Positions 1 to 11,590 of a DNA stretch of 64,000 bases are shown piece by piece. Position 1 is the stretch's first letter. Every line of letters starts with the position of its first letter. The position numbers and the translations under genes were made by a program. Below the pieces are notes generated by a model that was given only the letters and a program-made list of their open reading frames with translations, was not told the origin of the DNA and made no database searches. Origin of the DNA: Dasypus novemcinctus (Eukaryota; Chordata; Mammalia; Cingulata; Dasypodidae); the NCBI RefSeq assembly GCF_030445035.2, contig NC_080695.1, forward strand, positions 50,733,954 to 50,797,953, given 5' to 3'.

Positions 1-2503
1 TGTCCCGAAGACGCCTCCACCTCTCATCTCTTCCTGCCTTTCCCCATACCCTTTGTCCATTATGTCCACTTTTCCCAATCCAATGCCACCTCTTCTATGT
101 GGACACTGGATTGGTTGTGTCCATTGCACCTTTATGTCAAGAGGAGGCTCAGATTCCACCTGGATGCTGGATGCAATCCTCCCATTTTCAGTTGTAATCA
201 CTCTAGGCTCCATGGTGTGGTGGTTGTCCTTCACCTCCATCTTAGCTGAGTGTGGTAAGTCCAATAAATCAGATTGTAGGTGCTGGAGTCTGTTGAGGCT
301 CAGGATCTGGCTATCACATTGTCAGTCCAGAGATTCAAATCCCCTAAATATATCTTAAACCCCAACATTAACTGCACCTCCAGCACATTAGCATGAAAGT
401 CTTATGAAGGGAGATCCCATCTGAGTCGAGATTCATCACACATAAACACCATTTCCAAAGAGGGGCCATCTGCCCTGGTAGTTAACCCCATCGGCCATGA
501 CCATAACTCCCATGGGTCTCTTTAGCCCTCAAAGGAACCAATATCTGGGGGTTGTATCTGCTTTATCTGTCTCTCTGACTCTGCTCAGTTGTGCATGAGG
601 GCAAACCTTCTGCCAGCCTCCAGACTCTTTTTTAGAAACTCGTAGCCATATAAACTCATTTCTCCTTTCCATTTCCCCCTTACTTTAGGTCAAACAGCAT
701 TTTAAAGTCATGGTATTTTATGTAGACATGGATATTCTGCTGATCCGCATTGAACCTTCCGTATAAGGTCATTTTCCAGTTGCATCATCAGTTGGTAGTT
801 GATAGTGGTCCCTCGTTGCCAGGGAGGCTCATCCCCGGGTGTCATGTCCCACGCTGGGGGGAAGGCATTGCATTTACATGCTGAGTTTGGCTTCGAGACT
901 GGCCACATTTGAGTAACATGAAGGCTGACAGAAGGAAATTCCCAGGCACAAAGTTGCTCTAGGCCTTGTTATTATTTTGGGTTTATCAGCTCACAAGCAT
1001 AGTCATTAGTATCAGGGGCTCACTGTTGAACCCTCACTCCCTCCCGGTCCCCACCACTGTACCTGGGAGACTGTCGCTGCTCCCCTAGGGACCACGACAG
1101 AGCACCACTGGCCGGGAACCCAGTACCCCCCCTACTGTGGTTTTTAATTGTTGCCACTATGAGTATATCCAAACATTACCATGCACCCTGGACATATGTT
1201 CTGTACAGCTCCCTGTCAGTCATATATCATCTGTCATTGGTATCCCATACCAGTATCCCTCCATTGCCATTGTTGAAACACTCTGTGATCCAGAACTCCC
1301 CGAAATTTGAAGCCCAATATAATGTCATGGTCCCTTACTAGGGAATGGCATATAGCGATGAGTTTAAAGGATAGATAAAGAACTTGGATAAAGTTAGATA
1401 AAGAACTTAGATAAAGAATGTTGACTTGAAAAAATTCCACATCCTATTTCCCCCCCCCCCCCTAATTATTCAGCTTTTCTTCACAGGAGTCCTAGACCAC
1501 AGCAATGTATATATATAATATACAGCACTCCCACACATCCACCAGAAAACCTTTTCCCTTCCACAGTGATACTCTTACGCCCTATTCATATCATATTTAC
1601 TTAAAGTGATGTACAGAGTCTGAGACATTAGCTTTCTAACAAGGTGACATCTGTATTTACATTATGGTGCATACTTTAGGATACACAGTTCTTTACATTT
1701 TTAGTTATCCTATGTTTTACATTATGGTTTACATTATCAGTCTGTCATCTCCTATATGTTATGGCGTAATATTACATGTTTTATATCCATCCTTGTGTAC
1801 TCTCAAGAAACTCCTCTCTTACCCCCCATTTACTTTGGTTCCACACATTTAACGTCCATTTTCCCTTCCACCTTAGTGCCCTCAGTGATAGCCAACCTCC
1901 GTTTCCTGAGGAGCCACTTCCAGAGATAGATGGAATAGTGTTCAGGGCCTAACTTGCTCAACTGCCCCAATGCCCTGGGAGCCACCCTTTCTCTCGAGGG
2001 ATACAGTTCCCTCTATTGGATGGCATTAGTCCTCCCCAGGATGTGGGTCCACCCCCACTCTCACTACTTGGGTTTCTACCCCATGGTGTCACCCACTCTG
2101 GCAGAATGAGCATTTAGACATTCCCCAGGAGCCCGTCCTGCATCAGACCCTCCCCTCCGAGCATTCTAAACAGGTAACCCTCTTTATTATATTTTGATAT
2201 GATTTTCTCGGCATTTTACTCTCCACCAACACCTGACCCTCTCCTGGTTCGTATGCTACCCCTCCCTCCCCCCACTTTTGGGCAACGTTACCCACCCGTC
2301 CCTCCCCAGCCACCCTCGAACCCGCAAAGCCCCAAGCAAAGGCAACCCCTTGCCCCCCTTTTATCTCTTCTTTGTGTTCATACTTACCACCATCTCGTCT
2401 TAAATTCCACCCCTGCAGACATCGGCTCATATCCTTCCTCCACCCTCCGATTTCCTGCAAGCCTATCGTTCAGTCTCTTGCTATCTAGGGCAGCTTGTTT
2501 ATT
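1..2503 (-). other. Unusually long L1 3'UTR (truncated by window)
   Basis: Sequence downstream of the ORF2 stop on the minus strand. It includes a G-run in the sense strand (C11-12 at about 1,450-1,462), AT-rich stretches and no coding capacity. Positions 1-887 are repeated in inverted orientation at 16,143-17,036 with about 99% identity by eye, and that copy runs on to AATAAA and poly(A). The two copies share this sequence as a normal part of the L1 family's 3' end. A shared 3' transduction from one source locus is the alternative. Confidence 0.8.
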
Positions 2504-5500
2504 TCATATCATTGAGGTCATGTAGTATTTGTCCTTCAATGTCTGGGTTGCTTCACTCAACATAAGGTTCTCAAGATTCATCCATGTTATCACATGTGTT
2601 TGTAGTGTGTTTGTTCTTACAGCCGAGTAGTATTCCATTGTGTGTATATACCACATTTTATTGATCCACTCGTCTGTTGATGGGCATTTGGGTTGATTCC
2701 AACTTTTGGCAATAGTGAACAATGCTGCTATGAACATTGGTGTACATATATTGGTTTGTGTTCTTGTTTTCAGTTCTGCTGGGTATATTCCCAGCAGTGG
2801 TATTGCTGGGTCATATGGCAAATCTATGGCTAGTTTTTTGAGAAACCGCCATACTGTTCTCCAGAATGGTTGGATCCTTCTGCATTCCCACCAGCAGTGG
2901 ATGAGTGTTCCCCTTCCTTCACATCCTCTCCAGCACTTGTATTCTTCTGTTTTTTTCATAGCTGCCAATCTTATGGGTGTAAGATGGTATCTCATTGTGG
3001 TTTTGATTTGCATTTCCCTGATAGCTAGAGATTTGGAACATTTTTTCATGTGCTTTCTTGCCATTTGTATTTCTTCTTCGGAGAAGTGTCTGTTTAAGTC
3101 TTTTTCCCATTTTTTAAATGGATTGTTTATCTTTTTATTTTCAAGATGTAGGAGTTCTTTATATATGCAAGTTATAAGTTTCTTATCAGATATATGATTG
3201 CCAAATATTTTCTCCCACTGTGTGGGCTCCCTTTTTACTTTCTTGACAAACTCCTTTGAGGTGCAGAAGGCTTTAATTTTGAGGAAGTCCCATTTATCTA
3301 TTAGTTCTTTTGCTGCTCGTGCTTTTGGTGAGATATTCATAAATCCATTACCTATTACAAGGTCCTGTAGATGTTTCCCTACACTGCTTTCTAAGGTTTT
3401 TATGGTCTTGGCTTTTATATTTAGGTCTTTGATCCATCTTGAGTTAATCTTTGTATAAGGTGTGAGATGGTAATCCTCTTTCATTCTTCTACATATGGCT
3501 ATCCAGTTCTCCAGACACCATTTGTTGAATAGGCCACTCTCTCCCAGTTGAGAGGGTTTGGTGGCTTTATCGAATATTATGTGGTTGTATATGTGAGGTT
3601 CTATATCAGAGCTTTCAATTCGATTCCATTGGTCTATATGTCTCTCCTTATGCCAATACCATGCTGTTTTCACCACCGTAGCTTTATAGTATGTTTTGAA
3701 GTCAGGTAGTGTGATTCCTCCAATTTCGTTTTTCTTTTTCAGTATGTCTTTGGCTATTCGGGGTCTCTTTCCTTTCCAAATAAATTTCATAGTTAGTTTT
3801 TCTAGTTCCTTAAAGAAGGCTGCATTGATTTTTATTGGGATTGCATTGAATGTGTAGATCAATTTTGGTAGGATAGACATCTTAATAATGTTCAGTCTTC
3901 CTATCCATGAACAAGGAATAGTCTTCCATTTATTTAGGTCTTCTTTGATTTCCTTGAACAATCTTGTATAGTTCTCAGTGTATAAGTTCTTTACCTCTTT
4001 AGTTAAATTTATTCCTAAGTATTTGATTTTTTTATTTACTATTGTGAATGGTATTTGTTTCTTGATTTCCTCCTGATCTTGCTCATTATTGGTGTACAGA
4101 AATGCTACTGATTTTTGCGCATTGATCTTATAACCTGCGACTTTACTAAACTCATTTATGAGTTCTAGAATCTTCGTTGTAGATCTCTCAGGGTTTTCTA
4201 TGTATAGGATCATGTCATCTGCAAATAATGAAATTTTGACTTCTTCCTTTCCAATTTGAATGCCTTTTATTTCTGGTTCTTGCCTCAGTGCTCGAGCAAG
4301 TACTTCTAAGACAATGTTAAATAGGAGCGGCGACAGTGGGCATCCTTGTCTTGTTCCTGAGTTTAGAGGGAAGGAGTCTAGGATTTCTCCATTGTAAACA
4401 ATATTGGCTTTAGGTTTTTCATATATACTCTTTATCATGTTCAAAAAATTTCCTTGTATTCCAATCATTTGGAGTGTTTTTATCAAGAAAGGGTGCTGTA
4501 TTTTGTCAAATGCTTTTTCTGCATCAATAGATATAATCATGTGATTTTTTTCCTTCAATCTGTTTATATGGTGTATTACGTTGATTGATTTTCTTATGTT
4601 GAACCATCCTTGCATACCTGGGATGAATCCCACTTGGTCGTGGTGTATAATTCGTTTAATGTGTTGTTGAATACGATTAGCAAGTATTTTGTTAAGTATT
4701 TTTGCGTCTAGGTTCATTAGAGAAATTGGTCTGTAATTTTCCTTTCTTGTGATGTCTTTGTTTGGCTTTGGTACTAGGGTAATGTTGGCATCATAGAAGG
4801 AGTTGGGTAATGTTCTTTCTGTTTCGATGGTTTGGAATAGTTTCAGCAGGATTGGTGTCAGTTCTTTCCGGAATGTTTTATAGAATTCACCTGTGAAGCC
4901 ATCTGGCCCTGGGCTCTTCTTAGTTGGGAGATTTTTAATAACTGATTCTATCTCTCTGCTTGTGATTGGTTTGTTAAGATCATCAATTTCTTCTTTTGTC
5001 AATATGGGCTGTTTATGTGTTTCTAGGAATTTGTCCATTTCCTCTAGATTATCATTTTTGTTGGAATATAGTTTTTCAAAATATCCTCTTATGATAGTCT
5101 TTATTTCTGTGGGGTCAGTGGTGATATCGCCTTTCTCATTTCTTATTTTGTGTATTTGCATCTTCTCTCTTTTTTTCTTTGTTAGTGTTGCTAAAGGTTT
5201 GTCAATTTTGTTAATCTTCTCAAAAAACCAGCTCTTGGTCTTGTTTATCTGTTCAAGTGCTTTCTTATTTTCTATTTCATTTAGTTCTGCTCTTATCTTT
5301 GTTATTTCCTTCCTTCTTCTTCCTGTTGGGTTACTTTGTTGTTGTTTTTCTAATTCCTTCAAATGTGCAGTTAGTTCTTCAATTTTTGCTCTTTCTTCTT
5401 TTTTGATATATGAATTTATGGCTATAAACTTCCCTCTCAGTACTGCTTTTGCTGCATCCCATAAATTTTGGTATGTTGTGTTATCATTATCATTTGTTTC

Positions 5501-6322
5501 AAGGTAGTCATTGATTTCTTTTGAGATTTCCTCTTTGACCCACTGTTTTTCTAAGAGTGTGTTGTTTAATTTCCAAATCGTGGTGTGAAATCTGGGCTTC
5601 TTTCCCTTGCAAATCTCCAGCTTGACTCCACTGTGGTCAGAGATAATGTTTTGTATGATTTCAATCTTTCTGAATTCGTTCAGCCTTTCTTTGTGGCCTA
5701 GCATATGATCTATCTTGGAGAATGATCCATGTGCACTTGAGAAAAATGTATATCCTGCTGTGTTTGGGTGTAGCGATCTATATATGTCTATTAGATCGAG
5801 CTCCTCTAATATACTATTCAGATGTTTTGTGTCTTTGGTGATTCTCTTTTGAGATGTTCTGTCCAGAATTGATAGTGGTGTATTAAAATCTCCCACTATA
5901 ATTGTAGATGTATCTATTCTTTCACTTAGTTTTTCTAGCGTTTGCCTGACGTATTTAGGGGCACCCTTGTTAGGGGCATAGATATTTATGATTGTTCGAT
6001 CTTCTTGACAGATTTTCCCTTTGACTAAAATGTAGTATCCTTCTTTGTCTCTCACAATTGTTTCACATTTAAAGTCTATTTTGTCTGATATTAATATAGC
6101 TACTCCTGCCTTTTTTTGGTTATTGTTAGCTTGTATGATTGTTTTCCAGCCTTTCACTTTCAATCTCCATGCGTCTCTGGGTCTAAGATGTGTCTCTTGT
6201 AGACAGCATATGGATGGGTCATATTTCCTTATCCAGTGTCCCAGTGTGAATCTTTTGATAGGTGAGTTTAATCCATTGACATTCAGTGTTATTACTATCA
6301 AGGAATTATTTGTGTTAGCCAT
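2504..6322 (-). CDS. L1 ORF2: LINE-1 ORF2 protein: endonuclease and reverse transcriptase, intact
   Basis: A 1272-aa protein that nicks target DNA and reverse-transcribes L1 RNA at the nick. Residues 1-239 form an APE-type endonuclease. The expected catalytic residues fall at the positions known from human ORF2p: N14, E43, Y115, D145 and N147 (VGDFN), T192, D205 and the SDH triad 228-230. The reverse transcriptase core follows, with NYRPISLMN near 529-537, catalytic D600 ([10 protein letters not shown]), the [14 protein letters not shown] stretch near 656-669 and FADD at 700-703. A C-terminal Cys/His knuckle (CWRGCEG ... HCWWEC) lies in the last 150 residues. The length nearly equals the human 1275 aa. 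The start [14 protein letters not shown] lines up with other mammalian ORF2 starts and lies 76 bp after the ORF1 stop. No stop or frameshift is present. Confidence 0.96.
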   Translation of the reverse strand: MANTNNSLIVITLNVNGLNSPIKRFTLGHWIRKYDPSICCLQETHLRPRDAWRLKVKGWKTIIQANNNQKKAGVAILISDKIDFKCETIVRDKEGYYILVKGKICQEDRTIINIYAPNKGAPKYVRQTLEKLSERIDTSTIIVGDFNTPLSILDRTSQKRITKDTKHLNSILEELDLIDIYRSLHPNTAGYTFFSSAHGSFSKIDHMLGHKERLNEFRKIEIIQNIISDHSGVKLEICKGKKPRFHTTIWKLNNTLLEKQWVKEEISKEINDYLETNDNDNTTYQNLWDAAKAVLRGKFIAINSYIKKEERAKIEELTAHLKELEKQQQSNPTGRRRKEITKIRAELNEIENKKALEQINKTKSWFFEKINKIDKPLATLTKKKREKMQIHKIRNEKGDITTDPTEIKTIIRGYFEKLYSNKNDNLEEMDKFLETHKQPILTKEEIDDLNKPITSREIESVIKNLPTKKSPGPDGFTGEFYKTFRKELTPILLKLFQTIETERTLPNSFYDANITLVPKPNKDITRKENYRPISLMNLDAKILNKILANRIQQHIKRIIHHDQVGFIPGMQGWFNIRKSINVIHHINRLKEKNHMIISIDAEKAFDKIQHPFLIKTLQMIGIQGNFLNMIKSIYEKPKANIVYNGEILDSFPLNSGTRQGCPLSPLLFNIVLEVLARALRQEPEIKGIQIGKEEVKISLFADDMILYIENPERSTTKILELINEFSKVAGYKINAQKSVAFLYTNNEQDQEEIKKQIPFTIVNKKIKYLGINLTKEVKNLYTENYTRLFKEIKEDLNKWKTIPCSWIGRLNIIKMSILPKLIYTFNAIPIKINAAFFKELEKLTMKFIWKGKRPRIAKDILKKKNEIGGITLPDFKTYYKATVVKTAWYWHKERHIDQWNRIESSDIEPHIYNHIIFDKATKPSQLGESGLFNKWCLENWIAICRRMKEDYHLTPYTKINSRWIKDLNIKAKTIKTLESSVGKHLQDLVIGNGFMNISPKARAAKELIDKWDFLKIKAFCTSKEFVKKVKREPTQWEKIFGNHISDKKLITCIYKELLHLENKKINNPFKKWEKDLNRHFSEEEIQMARKHMKKCSKSLAIREMQIKTTMRYHLTPIRLAAMKKTEEYKCWRGCEGRGTLIHCWWECRRIQPFWRTVWRFLKKLAIDLPYDPAIPLLGIYPAELKTRTQTNICTPMFIAALFTIAKSWNQPKCPSTDEWINKMWYIHTMEYYSAVRTNTLQTHVITWMNLENLMLSEATQTLKDKYYMTSMI

Positions 6323-6398
6323 ATTTTGATTGGATTTGTGTTTGTCATATTTTGTTTGTATATTTTTTTTTTTGTCTTTTTTGTTGTTGTTGTTGGTC

Positions 6399-7367
6399 TT
6401 ATACTCTCCTCCAACTTTGCCTTTCCTGTTTTTTCCTTTCTTCCTGCAGAACTCCCTTTAGAATTTCTTGAAGGGGAGGTTTCTTGTTGGTATACTCTTT
6501 CAGTTTCTGTTTGTCTGCGAATATTTTGAACTCTCCATCATGTTTGAATGCTAGTTTAGCTGGGTAGAGTATTCTTGGTTGGAAATTTTTTTCCTTTAGT
6601 ACCTTGACTATATCATACCACTGTCTTCTTGCCTCCATGGTTTCAGAAGAGAAATCAGCACTTAATCTAATTGAGCTTCCCTTGTATGTGATGGTTTTCT
6701 TTTCTCTTGCTGCTTTTAGGATCTTCTCTTTGTCTTGAGCATTGGATAATTTGACAAGTATATGTCTTGGGGTGGGCCTGTTGGGGTTTATGACTTGTGG
6801 AGTGCGCTGTGCTTCTTGGATATGTACATCTGTCTCTTTCAGTAGATTTGGGAAGTTTTCAGTCATTATTTCCTGCAACACTCTTTCTGACCCCTTTCCC
6901 TTCTCTTCACCTTCTGGAATGCCTATAATACGTATGTTTGAGCGTTTTGCATTGTCATTCAGGTCCCTAAATCCTAATTGGATTTTTTCTATCTTCTTAT
7001 TGACCCCTTCTACTATCTGTTTGATTTCTGATGTACTGTCTTCCACATCACTAATTCTCTGCTCTGTCTCTTCTAGTCTGCTGATATTTGCTGCAAGTGT
7101 ATTTTTGATTTCTTGAACTGTGGTGTTCATTCCCATCATATCTGTTATGTTTTTGCGTATGTCTGCAATTTCCCCTCCAAGTGATGTCTTCATGTTGTTA
7201 ACCTCTTTCATTACTGCATCAAATTTGTCAGTGATAAATGTTCTGAGATCTTTCATTGCTTGTGCCAAGTTTTGCTCCCCTTCGTGATTATTGGTTTGTT
7301 GATTGGATTCAGCCATGTTTTCCTGATTATTGGTTTGGTTCGTAGATTTTTGTTGCTTTCTGGTCAT
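6399..7367 (-). CDS. L1 ORF1: LINE-1 ORF1 protein: RNA-binding chaperone, intact
   Basis: A 322-aa protein that trimerises and coats L1 RNA to form the cytoplasmic ribonucleoprotein. A polar, Gln/Asn-rich N-terminus (1-40) leads into a long heptad-like coiled coil (about 40-135, e.g. [16 protein letters not shown]). An RRM follows, with [13 protein letters not shown] at 143-155 and RHILVKL at 201-207, then the basic C-terminal domain ([33 protein letters not shown]) ending at 322. The length is close to the human 338 aa, and the N-terminus and coiled coil are the parts that normally vary between lineages. The start codon follows the 5'UTR and the frame has no interruption. It sits immediately upstream of ORF2 on the same transcript. 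Confidence 0.95.
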   Translation of the reverse strand: MTRKQQKSTNQTNNQENMAESNQQTNNHEGEQNLAQAMKDLRTFITDKFDAVMKEVNNMKTSLGGEIADIRKNITDMMGMNTTVQEIKNTLAANISRLEETEQRISDVEDSTSEIKQIVEGVNKKIEKIQLGFRDLNDNAKRSNIRIIGIPEGEEKGKGSERVLQEIMTENFPNLLKETDVHIQEAQRTPQVINPNRPTPRHILVKLSNAQDKEKILKAAREKKTITYKGSSIRLSADFSSETMEARRQWYDIVKVLKEKNFQPRILYPAKLAFKHDGEFKIFADKQKLKEYTNKKPPLQEILKGVLQEERKKQERQSWRRV

Positions 7368-8697
7368 CTCTTTATTTTGACGAATTTAATCAGTTCCTTA
7401 GCTTCTTTGTCTGCTCTTGGAGGTTAATTAGTTGTTATTTTTGCACAGGTGTTATATCTTCTCTTTGTCACTTTTTTCTTCTTATTCTAGTTACTTGTTG
7501 TTGGTTAAGTTCACTTTAGAGGAAAGTATTAGTGTTGGGGAAAGGCAATTGTGTAAGCAAGGGAAAAGTGTAAAGTTGTATTGGTGATGTATGTTAATAA
7601 AGCAGGAATATGAGATCTGGAAGGATGGAGGTTAGATTCATGTAGATTGTATAGAGTTATAGCTGTAGGTAGAGTACCTTTTATGAAGTTGATGACTGAA
7701 TTTGGGAGGAGTATGGTATGAACTACACAGCTATTGTTTTCATGAGAGAGGGAAAAAGAAAAGAAAGGTAATAGTTTCAAGAGTGGATAATAGACAGAAA
7801 ACAGAACAAAGGTATTAGAAATTAAGAGTTAGACACTTTGTGGATCAAAGAACGGGAGGTGGGGGGTGGAATATAGGAGAGACAGTAGATGGTAGTGGAT
7901 ATCAAGATGCAGGGGAAGGGGGATAGTGTAGGTAGCCTAAATCAGTTCACACAGAAATGAGGCAGTGGAGGATGGGAAAACCCAGCAAATGTGAGGTGTT
8001 CCCTGTAGCACCTATTGTATACTTGAATTAAAGTAAAAATAAGTGGAAGATGAGGGACAAGAGGGAAAGAGAAAACCGAAAAAAAAACAAAAACAAAAAA
8101 AAAAAAAACAAACTAATTATAATAGAGAAAAAAGAAAGGCAAGAAGAAAGGAAGAAAAAAAAAAGAGGATGGGCAAACGGTGGGGAACGGATAGGGAGAA
8201 GAGAGATACAGGTACACACGTGTCACAATTGCAACACTATCTAAAACAACAACTTCCCCCCGCTTTGCCCTAAAACCCCCCCGTCTGTCTGCCCAAATGG
8301 GTCTGCAAGCACCTCCCTTCCCACAAACCCCCAATAGGCCGCCCAGGGCCCACGAACTCCCCAGTACTGCAGATGCTCAAAAAAAAAAAAAAAAATTTAA
8401 GTAAAATAAAACAAACAAACAAACAAACAAACAAACAAACAAACAAAAAAAAAACAAAAAAAACCAGAAACCCCTCCGCAGGCCCGGCTCCGCCCACCGC
8501 GGAGGCTTGGACCGGCTCTGCCCGGCTCCTCACGCCGCCTTGGCCTGGCCTGGCTCCGCCCAGCTCCGCTCGCTACAGCGGCCCAGCCGGCTCCGGCATC
8601 CACCTCCCGCCACCGCGGCCTGGACCGGCCCTGCCCGGCTCCGTACCCGCCGCGGCCTGACCCGGGCCCGCCCGGCTCCAAACGCTACCGCGACCCG

Positions 8698-9310
8698 CAG
8701 CCGGGGCCTGAACCGGCCCCGCCCGGCTCCAAGGGCTACCGCGGCCCGCAGCCGGGGCCTGCACCGGCCCCGCCCGGCTCCAAGCGCTACCGCGGCCCGC
8801 AGCGGGGGCCTGCACCGGCCCCGCCCGGCTCCAAGCGCTACCGCGGCCCGCCGCCGGGGCCTGCACCGGCCCCGCCCGGCTCCAAGCGCTACCGCGGCCC
8901 GCAGCGGGGGCCTGCACCGGCCCCGCCCGGCTCCAAGCGCTACCGCGGCCCGCAGCCGGGGCCTGCACCGGCCCCGCCCGGCTCCAAGCGCTACCGCGGC
9001 CCGCAGCCGGGGCCTGCACCGGCCCCGCCCGGCTCCAAGCGCTACCTCGGCCCGCAGCCGGGGCCTGCACCGGCCCCGCCCGGCTCCAAGCGCTACCGCG
9101 GCCCGCAGCCGGGGCCTGCACCGGCCCCGCCCGGCTCCAAGCGCTACCGCGGCCCGCAGCCGGGGCCTGCACCGGCCCCGCCCGGCTCCAAGCGCTACCG
9201 CGGCCCGCAGCCGGGGCCTGCACCGGCCCCGCCCGGCTCCAAGCGCTACCGCGGCCCGCAGCCGGGGCCTGCACCGGCCCCGCCCGGCTCCAAACGCTAC
9301 CGCGGCCCGG
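8698..9310 (-). repeat. 51-bp GC-rich tandem array (about 12 copies) in L1 5'UTR
   Basis: Twelve near-identical units of 51 bp. Read on the plus strand, a unit begins GGGGCCTGCACCGGCCCCGC and continues through TCCAAGCGCTACCGCGG. Degenerate copies extend back to about 8,480. The units are rich in CpG and in CCCGCCC / GGGGC motifs of the Sp1 type. Because 51 is a multiple of three, long open frames appear on both strands (17-residue periodic peptides). These are by-products of the repeat and are not called as genes. Mouse L1 monomers are a functional analogue, but those are about 200 bp and lie at the extreme 5' end. Confidence 0.93.
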
Positions 9311-9562
9311 CCCGGCCTGGCTCAGCCCCACCGAGCGGGGCTAGATGCCTCGTCTCCGCCTACCCAAGAAGGGAATCCTCTGCAGGTAGCTGGGATCTCC
9401 GTGTATATTTCACAGACGAATCCTCTCTGTTACCTTCCCTCCAAATCGATGTCCAGACACCTCCGGACCAGCAAAAATCCCGAAACAATCCGGTCCCAAA
9501 GAGTCTCCAACGCCGCCCAGCCGATTCCCTGCAGAAGACTCTAACAGGGATGTTCACTCAGC

Positions 9563-9574
9563 CGCCATCTTGCC
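9563..9574 (-). promoter_or_regulatory. YY1-like site at L1 5' end
   Basis: The minus strand reads CAAGATGGCGGC within the first 20 bases of the element, after GAGGGGG. Human L1 has the equivalent CCAAGATGGCCG at +12 to +21, where YY1 binding fixes the transcription start. It also helps place the 5' end near 9,582. Confidence 0.7.
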
Positions 9575-9582
9575 CCCTCTCG

Positions 9583-11590
9583 GATTTGTCCATTTTAGTG
9601 ATCTTTTTGAATAACCAGCTTTTTAAAAAATATTTTTTCTAGTTCTTTATTCCACCTATTTCATTTAGTTCTGCTCTAATCTTTGTTATTTCCTTCTTCC
9701 TACTTCCTTTTGGCTTAGTTTGTTGTTTCTTTTTCTAATTCCTCTGGGTGTGTTGTTATGTCTTCAATTTTAGCTCTTCTTTTATGATATATGTGTTTAT
9801 GGCTATGCATTTTCAACTCGGTACAGCTTCTGCTGTATCCCATAGGTTTTGATATTTGTTGATGTCATTTTCATTAGTTTCAAGGTAGTTATTGATTTCT
9901 TTTGTAATTTCCTCCTTGATCAACAGTTTGTGTAAGATTATGTTGTATAACTTCCATATCTTTGTGTCTAATCTGGTCCTCTCCCCATTACTGATTTCTA
10001 GCTTCATTCCTTTGTGGTCATAGTAATCACTTTGTATAATTTCAGTCTTTCTGAATTCATTGAGATTTGTTCTTCGCCCAAGCATGTGGTCTATCTTGTA
10101 GGATGATCCATGTGCCCTGAAGAATCAATGTGCACTGCTATATTTGTGTATAATACTCTGTATATGTTTATTAGTTCCAGATCCTCAAGGGTGTTATTCA
10201 AAATTTTTGCTTTTTTGAATTCTCTGTCAAGACGTTCTCTCTAATGTTGATAATGGTGTATTCAGGTCCACCATTATAATTGTACAGGCATCTACTTCTG
10301 CACTTAGTTTTTCCAGGGTTTGCCTCATGTATTTAAGGTTTCCCTTGTTCAGTGAATTAACCTTGACAATTGTTCTTTCTTCTTAAAAAATTACACCTTT
10401 TACTAATATGCAGTGTCCACCATTCTCTCTTAAAATAGTTTTGCATTTAAAGTCTATTTTGTCCAATATTATTATTGCCACCACTCCCACCCTATTTTTA
10501 CTTGCTGTTTGCTTGTAAAATTGTTTTCCAGCCGTTCATTTTCAGCCGTCTTGAATCCCTGTATCTAAAGTGGATTTCTTGTAGACAACATGTATATGGG
10601 TCCCATTTCCTTATTCATTCTGTCAATTGTGTCTCTTGTCTGAAATGTTGAATCCATTAACATTCACAGTTATTACTGTCAAGGGATTATTTACATCAAC
10701 TATTATTTTGCAGGGGTTATGTCATATGTTGTTTTTAAGTATTTTATAAAAAAATTTTACACTCTTCCCCAACTCTCTAGATCCTGTTTTTTCCTTTCAA
10801 CCTGCAGCATTCCCCTCAGTATTTCTTGAAGGGCAGGTTTCTGACTGGCCTACTCTCTTAATTTCTATTTATCTGTGACTATTTTGAATTCTCAATCATT
10901 TTTGAATGCCAGTTTACTGGATATAGAATTTTTGGATGAAAGTTCTTTTCTTTTATCAGCATAACTTTGTACTACCAGTGCCTTCTTGCATCCATGGTTT
11001 CAGATGAGAGATCAGCACTTACCCTTATTAAGCTTCCCTTGTATGTGATGGTTCTTTTTCTCCTACTGCTTTCAGTATTTTCTCTTTATCTTGAGCTCTG
11101 GACAATTTGACAAATATATGCCTTGGAGTAGGCCTGTTGGGATTTATACTGTTTGCGGTATGATGCTTTTCCTGGACATGTACATCCATCTCACTAAATA
11201 GGGTTGGGAAGTTGTCACTTATTATTTCCTTCTGTCCCCTATCCTTTCTCTTCTCCCTCTAGGATGTCTATAATACATATGTTTGAGCGTTTCATATTCT
11301 TGTTCATATTCCTATATCCCTGCTGGATTTTTCCTATCTTTTTATATGTTTTTTTTTTACTATCTTTTTGATTTCAGATGTTCTGTCTTCCACATCACTA
11401 ATTCGTTCCTCTGTCTATTCACATCTGCTGTTATGCTTTTCCAATATATTTTTATTTCTTGGATTGTGCCATTCATCACCATCATACCCATGAGCATTTT
11501 ATATATGTTTACAATTTCTTCTATGTTCTCCCACTGTCTTCTTAATATCCTTGAACTCTTCCTTCACTTCATTTAGTTGGCTCTATAAAC
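9583..11590 (-). mobile_element. Older, decayed L1 interrupted by the young L1
   Basis: Minus strand. 9,583-10,690 aligns by eye with the N-terminal part of L1 ORF2 (endonuclease). A surviving stretch at 9,813-10,085 reads like the region after the SDH motif (LNEFRKTEIIQ, then LLIKEEITKEINNYLETNEND). 10,760-11,580 matches ORF1, for example the homologues of YKGSSIRL and the coiled coil. Many frameshifts and stops are present. The element begins at the ORF2 region equivalent to about residue 370 of the young copy, so its 3' part should lie left of the window, beyond the younger insertion. Confidence 0.85.

Larger units (their letters stand above)
1..9582 (-). mobile_element. Young, near full-length LINE-1 (3' end cut by window start)
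   Basis: Read on the minus strand, the order is: a 5' end carrying a YY1-like CAAGATGGCGGC, a GC-rich 5'UTR with a 51-bp tandem array, an intact ORF1 (322 aa), a 76-bp inter-ORF spacer, an intact ORF2 (1272 aa), and a 3'UTR of more than 2.5 kb that continues past position 1. The truncated sister copy at 16,149-17,349 matches positions 1-887 in inverted orientation and extends about 300 bp further to a poly(A). The whole element should therefore be about 9.9 kb, against 6-7 kb for most mammalian L1s. Beyond 9,582 the sequence becomes an older L1 in the same orientation, so this is a nested insertion. The target-site duplication cannot be checked because the 3' junction is outside the window. 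Two clean ORFs suggest recent insertion and possible retrotransposition competence, but this is inference. Confidence 0.93.
7368..9582 (-). promoter_or_regulatory. L1 5'UTR / internal promoter region
   Basis: About 2.2 kb between the element's 5' end and the ORF1 start. From 5' to 3' on the minus strand it holds a YY1-like site (9,563-9,574), about 240 bp of unique sequence, the 51-bp GC-rich array, a (TTTG)n run (about 8,409-8,447), a polypyrimidine stretch (about 8,040-8,170) and unique sequence up to ORF1. L1 5'UTRs contain the element's RNA polymerase II promoter, and a YY1 site at the extreme 5' end positions initiation in human L1. The same role here is inferred from position and motif. 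Confidence 0.8.

Noticed and set aside
53..908. Small frames at the window start and their mirror at 16,141-17,084
   Set aside because: They appear in both copies because both are L1 3'UTR. No conserved coding signature was seen.
4893..5507. 204-aa plus-strand frame within L1 ORF2
   Set aside because: Shadow frame on the opposite strand of the intact ORF2, as are the frames at 2,706-3,458, 6,045-6,529 and 6,742-7,116.
8043..8334. Lys/Glu-rich or Phe-rich low-complexity frames
   Set aside because: Translation of a polypurine/polypyrimidine tract in the L1 5'UTR.
8507..9544. Long open frames (345 aa plus, 252 aa minus) with 17-residue repeats
   Set aside because: They are the translation of the 51-bp GC-rich L1 5'UTR array. 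51 is a multiple of three and the unit lacks stops in several frames on both strands.
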